7,706 nucleotides of DNA from Geminicoccaceae bacterium (lineage in GTDB: Bacteria > Pseudomonadota > Alphaproteobacteria > Geminicoccales > Geminicoccaceae): assembly GCA_020446285.1 (NCBI GenBank), contig JAGREZ010000098.1, forward strand, positions 1-7,706, read 5' to 3'. Below, piece by piece: positions 5,127 through 7,706 of this stretch (the first letter of the stretch is position 1; every line of letters begins with the position of its first letter). The position numbers were made by a program, and so were the translations under genes. The notes below the pieces were generated by a model. The model was not told where the DNA came from, did not search any database, and was given only the letters and a program-made list of their open reading frames with translations.

Positions 5127-7515
5127 GGTGCGTTTCGCGCGGTCCCGGATGTTCGCCGATCGGTGCAGGAGACTCCCAGAGGGACGTGAATGCCTGTGCT
5201 GTCATCGGTTTTCCGAAGAGGAAGCCCTGGCCCAGATCGCAGCCCAGTTCGGTGAGAAAGGCGGCCTGGTCATCTGCCTCGATCCCCTCGGCGATCGTGT
5301 CGAGGCCGAGGGCTTCGGCGAGATGGATGATCGCTTTCACGATCTTGCGGTCGTCGGCGCCGTCGGGCAGGTCGCGGATGAATGACCGATCGACCTTCAC
5401 CTTCTGCACCGGCAGCCGCTTGAGATAGGCGAGGCTGGAATAGCCCGTGCCGAAATCATCGACGGCGATCCGGATTCCAAGCGCTCGAAGTCTCTGAAGG
5501 TCGGCGATGGCTGCTTCCTCATGACGCATGAGGACGCCCTCGGTGATTTCGAGTTCCAGCCGATCGGCCGGAAGCCCGCTCGCCGCCAGCGCCGCCTCGA
5601 CGGTTTCGACAAGCCCCTCGTGGATAAACTGCGCCGGGGAGACATTGACGCCGACGACGCCACGGGGCCAGGCGAGGGCGTCGCTGCAGGCCCGTTCCAG
5701 CACCCGTTTGCCGATATCGACGATGAGCCCGCAATCCTCGGCAACGGCGATGAGCTGGTCGAACGGCCGTGTCTGCAGTTCCTCGAGGTCCCAGCGCACC
5801 AGTGCCTCGCCGCCGATGAGCGTCCTGTCGGCAAGACGGACCTGTGGCTGATACACGATCTGCAGACGGTCTTCTTCAAGTGCGCGACGCAGCAGGAGTT
5901 CGATCTTCTGACGATTGAGCAATTCGCTGTTGAAGCCCGGTTCGTAGACCTTCCAGCGACTGCGCCCGTCCGATTTGGCGGCGAGTGTGGCGATTTCCGC
6001 TGCATGGACGAGATCCTCGGCCCCCTGACCGTGATCGGGAAGAAAGGCGATGCCGATGCTCGCGCGGATCCGGACCTCCTGATTGCCGATGATGTAGGGA
6101 CGGCAGAGGCTCGAAATGAAGCGGTCCGCGAGGCTGAAGACCCATTTCCGGTCGGTCTGTCGAGCGGAAAGGAGAATGGCGAACGCGTCACCCTCGAACC
6201 GCGCGAGAAAGTCGCCATCGCGTAGCAGTTCACCGATCCGGCCGGAAACCGCAACCAAAAGATGATCGCCGGTCTCATGCCCGAAGCTCTCATTGATCGC
6301 CTTGAAATGGTCGAGATCGACGACCATCAGGGTTAGCGTGCCGTCCGACTGGCGGTCGCCACGCAGGGCCTTGGATATGCGTTCGCGCAGGAGCCTGCCG
6401 TTGGGCAGCCGGGTCAGTTGGTCATGCTCGGCGAGGAAGCGGACGTGGCGGGCCCGGCGCACCTCACCGGTGATATCGCTGCCGGTGCCGCGAAACCCGA
6501 GAAACCGGCCATTGCCGTCATGATGCGGGCGTCCGGAGACGCGATGGACACGCAGGCCCGATTTCCGGGGATCCGCAGCGGCCTCGACGACCAGATCGCG
6601 GAACCTCCTGCGGCTCTCCGTGGCTTCGAACAGGGCCTGACGACCGGGGAGGGTATCGGTGGGCTCGTCGGCGAACAGTTCGAAAAACGGGCGGCCGATC
6701 AGCGCATCGCCAGCATCGGGGAGAATGCCCGGCGAATGGGCGGAGATCTTGCGCAATCTCAGTTTCTCATCCGTTTCGAACGTCCAGTCGGCAGAGGTCT
6801 CGACGAGGTCCTGCAGGAGCCGGAGGTTTCCCTCGGCCGATTCCGCGTCGTGATCGCGCTCACGCCAGATGGAGGTCGAGAGCCATGCGAGACCCGAGGC
6901 GCACAGGAAAAGGGTGAGCAAAAGCCCGACGAGAAGCGGATACGCGGTTCCGTGGCCAGTGCTGTTGCCCGGACCGGCGATGTCGTCCGCACGTTCCTCG
7001 ATCCTCGCGGCGATCCGGTCGAGTTCGAGTGCGGCGCCGCGCAGGCCATGACCGAGTTGTGCGGTCTTCGATCGTGCATCCGGAGACTGCGCCAGAACGA
7101 GCAGTGCATCGAACCTGTGGTCCAGATCGTCGATCGCCGCGACGAGCGATGGATCCGGCAGCGGCAGGACAGTCATGAGATCCAGCTTCGCGTCGATCTC
7201 CTCGACCCAGGCGGTGATGCTGGCAGGATCGAGCGTTTCGATGCCGCCGGAAAGTCTCTCGATACGTCCGGCCAGCTGCGTGAGCCGTGCTGCGAGTGGA
7301 GCGGTATCGCGCTTCATGCTCGCGGTCGCGTCGCGCGGATTGGGGGAAAAATCCGCGATCAATACCGCCAGAAGAATGCCGGCGAGAGTGATGGCCATGG
7401 CTGTCGCCAGCACGGGAAGCGCGAGTTCGCCCGGACGGAATCGTGCTTGCGCATCTCCCGACAGGGCAGCCGCGCTGCCGCCATGTGCGTGGCTGTCATG
7501 TGCGTGGCCGCTCAC
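5086..7515 (-). CDS. Membrane-bound PAS-GGDEF-EAL protein, probable cyclic di-GMP phosphodiesterase
   Basis: An 809-residue inner-membrane signalling protein that probably hydrolyses c-di-GMP to pGpG. Order: His-rich cytoplasmic N-terminus (H4, H6, H9, H11), membrane helix about 31-55, helical periplasmic domain about 57-190, second helix about 191-212, PAS/PAC about 229-349, GGDEF 357-526, EAL about 537-782, Pro-rich tail. The GGDEF signature is EGDAF (441-445), so cyclase activity is unlikely, though the RxxD inhibitory site R432-D435 and the DLDHFK motif (400-405) remain. The EAL domain keeps its catalytic set: EALVRW (570-575), NVSPAQF (624-630), EITEG (656-660), DDFGTGYSS (686-694), KVDRSF (707-712), AEGIE (742-746) and Q763 in LGQGFLFGKP. 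The start is GTG at 7515-7513, with GGAG five bases upstream. The periplasmic ligand is unknown. Confidence 0.95.
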   Translation of the reverse strand: MSGHAHDSHAHGGSAAALSGDAQARFRPGELALPVLATAMAITLAGILLAVLIADFSPNPRDATASMKRDTAPLAARLTQLAGRIERLSGGIETLDPASITAWVEEIDAKLDLMTVLPLPDPSLVAAIDDLDHRFDALLVLAQSPDARSKTAQLGHGLRGAALELDRIAARIEERADDIAGPGNSTGHGTAYPLLVGLLLTLFLCASGLAWLSTSIWRERDHDAESAEGNLRLLQDLVETSADWTFETDEKLRLRKISAHSPGILPDAGDALIGRPFFELFADEPTDTLPGRQALFEATESRRRFRDLVVEAAADPRKSGLRVHRVSGRPHHDGNGRFLGFRGTGSDITGEVRRARHVRFLAEHDQLTRLPNGRLLRERISKALRGDRQSDGTLTLMVVDLDHFKAINESFGHETGDHLLVAVSGRIGELLRDGDFLARFEGDAFAILLSARQTDRKWVFSLADRFISSLCRPYIIGNQEVRIRASIGIAFLPDHGQGAEDLVHAAEIATLAAKSDGRSRWKVYEPGFNSELLNRQKIELLLRRALEEDRLQIVYQPQVRLADRTLIGGEALVRWDLEELQTRPFDQLIAVAEDCGLIVDIGKRVLERACSDALAWPRGVVGVNVSPAQFIHEGLVETVEAALAASGLPADRLELEITEGVLMRHEEAAIADLQRLRALGIRIAVDDFGTGYSSLAYLKRLPVQKVKVDRSFIRDLPDGADDRKIVKAIIHLAEALGLDTIAEGIEADDQAAFLTELGCDLGQGFLFGKPMTAQAFTSLWESPAPIGEHPGPRETHPIRAAERSLPDDE
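7482..7508. repeat. 12-base direct repeat encoding HAH units at the EAL protein N-terminus
   Basis: CATGTGCGTGGC occurs at 7482-7493 and 7497-7508, 15 bases apart. On the minus strand the two copies encode the two His-Ala-His units of HAHDSHAHGG (residues 4-13). This is consistent with a codon-phased duplication that built the His-rich N-terminus. Confidence 0.7.
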
Positions 7516-7706
7516 TGCGGCTCCGTTTCGTCTGGAGGCGCCGGCCGGTCAGATACGATAACGGGCCTGTAACAAATGTCCCTGACTGGTTTCAAGACAC
7601 GCTCCAGCGAACAGCGCAGGCGCAGTGCCCCGATAACACCGTCGCGCGCCGTGACAGTTGTCCGACAGCCGGTTTATGCCACGCGCGACGTTAAAAAAAG
7701 CTTTTC

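Noticed and set aside
6418..7572. Long + strand open frame of 384 codons opposite the PAS-GGDEF-EAL gene
   Set aside because: It is antisense to a fully supported multi-domain gene, has Arg/Gly-rich composition, shows no domain and has no convincing ribosome site.
7516..7706. Promoter for the EAL gene (minus-strand TTGAAA, 17 bases, TTACAG) and the AAAAGCTTTT palindrome at the window edge
   Set aside because: The -10 match is only about two of six positions, and the palindrome is a short A/T run cut off by the end of the window; neither is firm enough to list as a feature.

Overview
The window is about 7.7 kb of GC-rich bacterial chromosome. Gene content points to an alphaproteobacterium: a DUF4332 helix-hairpin-helix protein, a HlyU-family (PF10115) small protein, a PAS-GGDEF-EAL protein with a strong GC third-position bias, and a tRNA with encoded CCA. 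The genus cannot be fixed from sequence reading alone. I see no insertion sequence, integrase, CRISPR array or phage gene. This looks like ordinary core-type chromosome, not an accessory island.

Layout. (1) Bases 1-440, + strand: the C-terminal part of a histone-deacetylase-fold amidohydrolase whose start lies outside the window. (2) Bases 529-1938, - strand, convergent with it: a complete FAD-linked D-lactate/glycolate-type dehydrogenase. (3) Bases 2051-2127, - strand: tRNA-Arg(CCG) with a plausible promoter. (4) Bases 2414-3286, + strand, divergent from the tRNA: an orphan ParA/MinD-type ATPase with an apparent TTG start and a basic-aromatic tail like the MinD membrane anchor. (5) Bases 3459-5126, + strand: a compact three-gene cluster of a DUF4332 protein, a HlyU-family protein and 2-keto-3-deoxygluconate kinase (kdgK). 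The last two overlap by 4 bases (ATGA). (6) Bases 5086-7515, - strand: an 809-residue membrane-bound PAS-GGDEF-EAL protein. Its 3' end overlaps kdgK by 41 bases tail-to-tail.

How the genes may work together. Only the DUF4332-HlyU-kdgK run looks like a transcription unit. KdgK phosphorylates KDG to KDPG for the Entner-Doudoroff pathway; no function can be tied to its two small partners. The EAL protein probably degrades cyclic di-GMP: every catalytic residue of the EAL domain is present, while the GGDEF signature is degenerate (EGDAF) next to an intact RxxD inhibitory-site motif. The dehydrogenase, the deacetylase-fold enzyme and the ParA-like protein appear to be separate units.

I did not find a clearly new multi-gene system. 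The observations most worth following are the MinD-like tail and non-standard start of the ParA-like ATPase, the degenerate-GGDEF/intact-EAL architecture with a His-rich N-terminus, and the unexplained small-protein pair upstream of kdgK.
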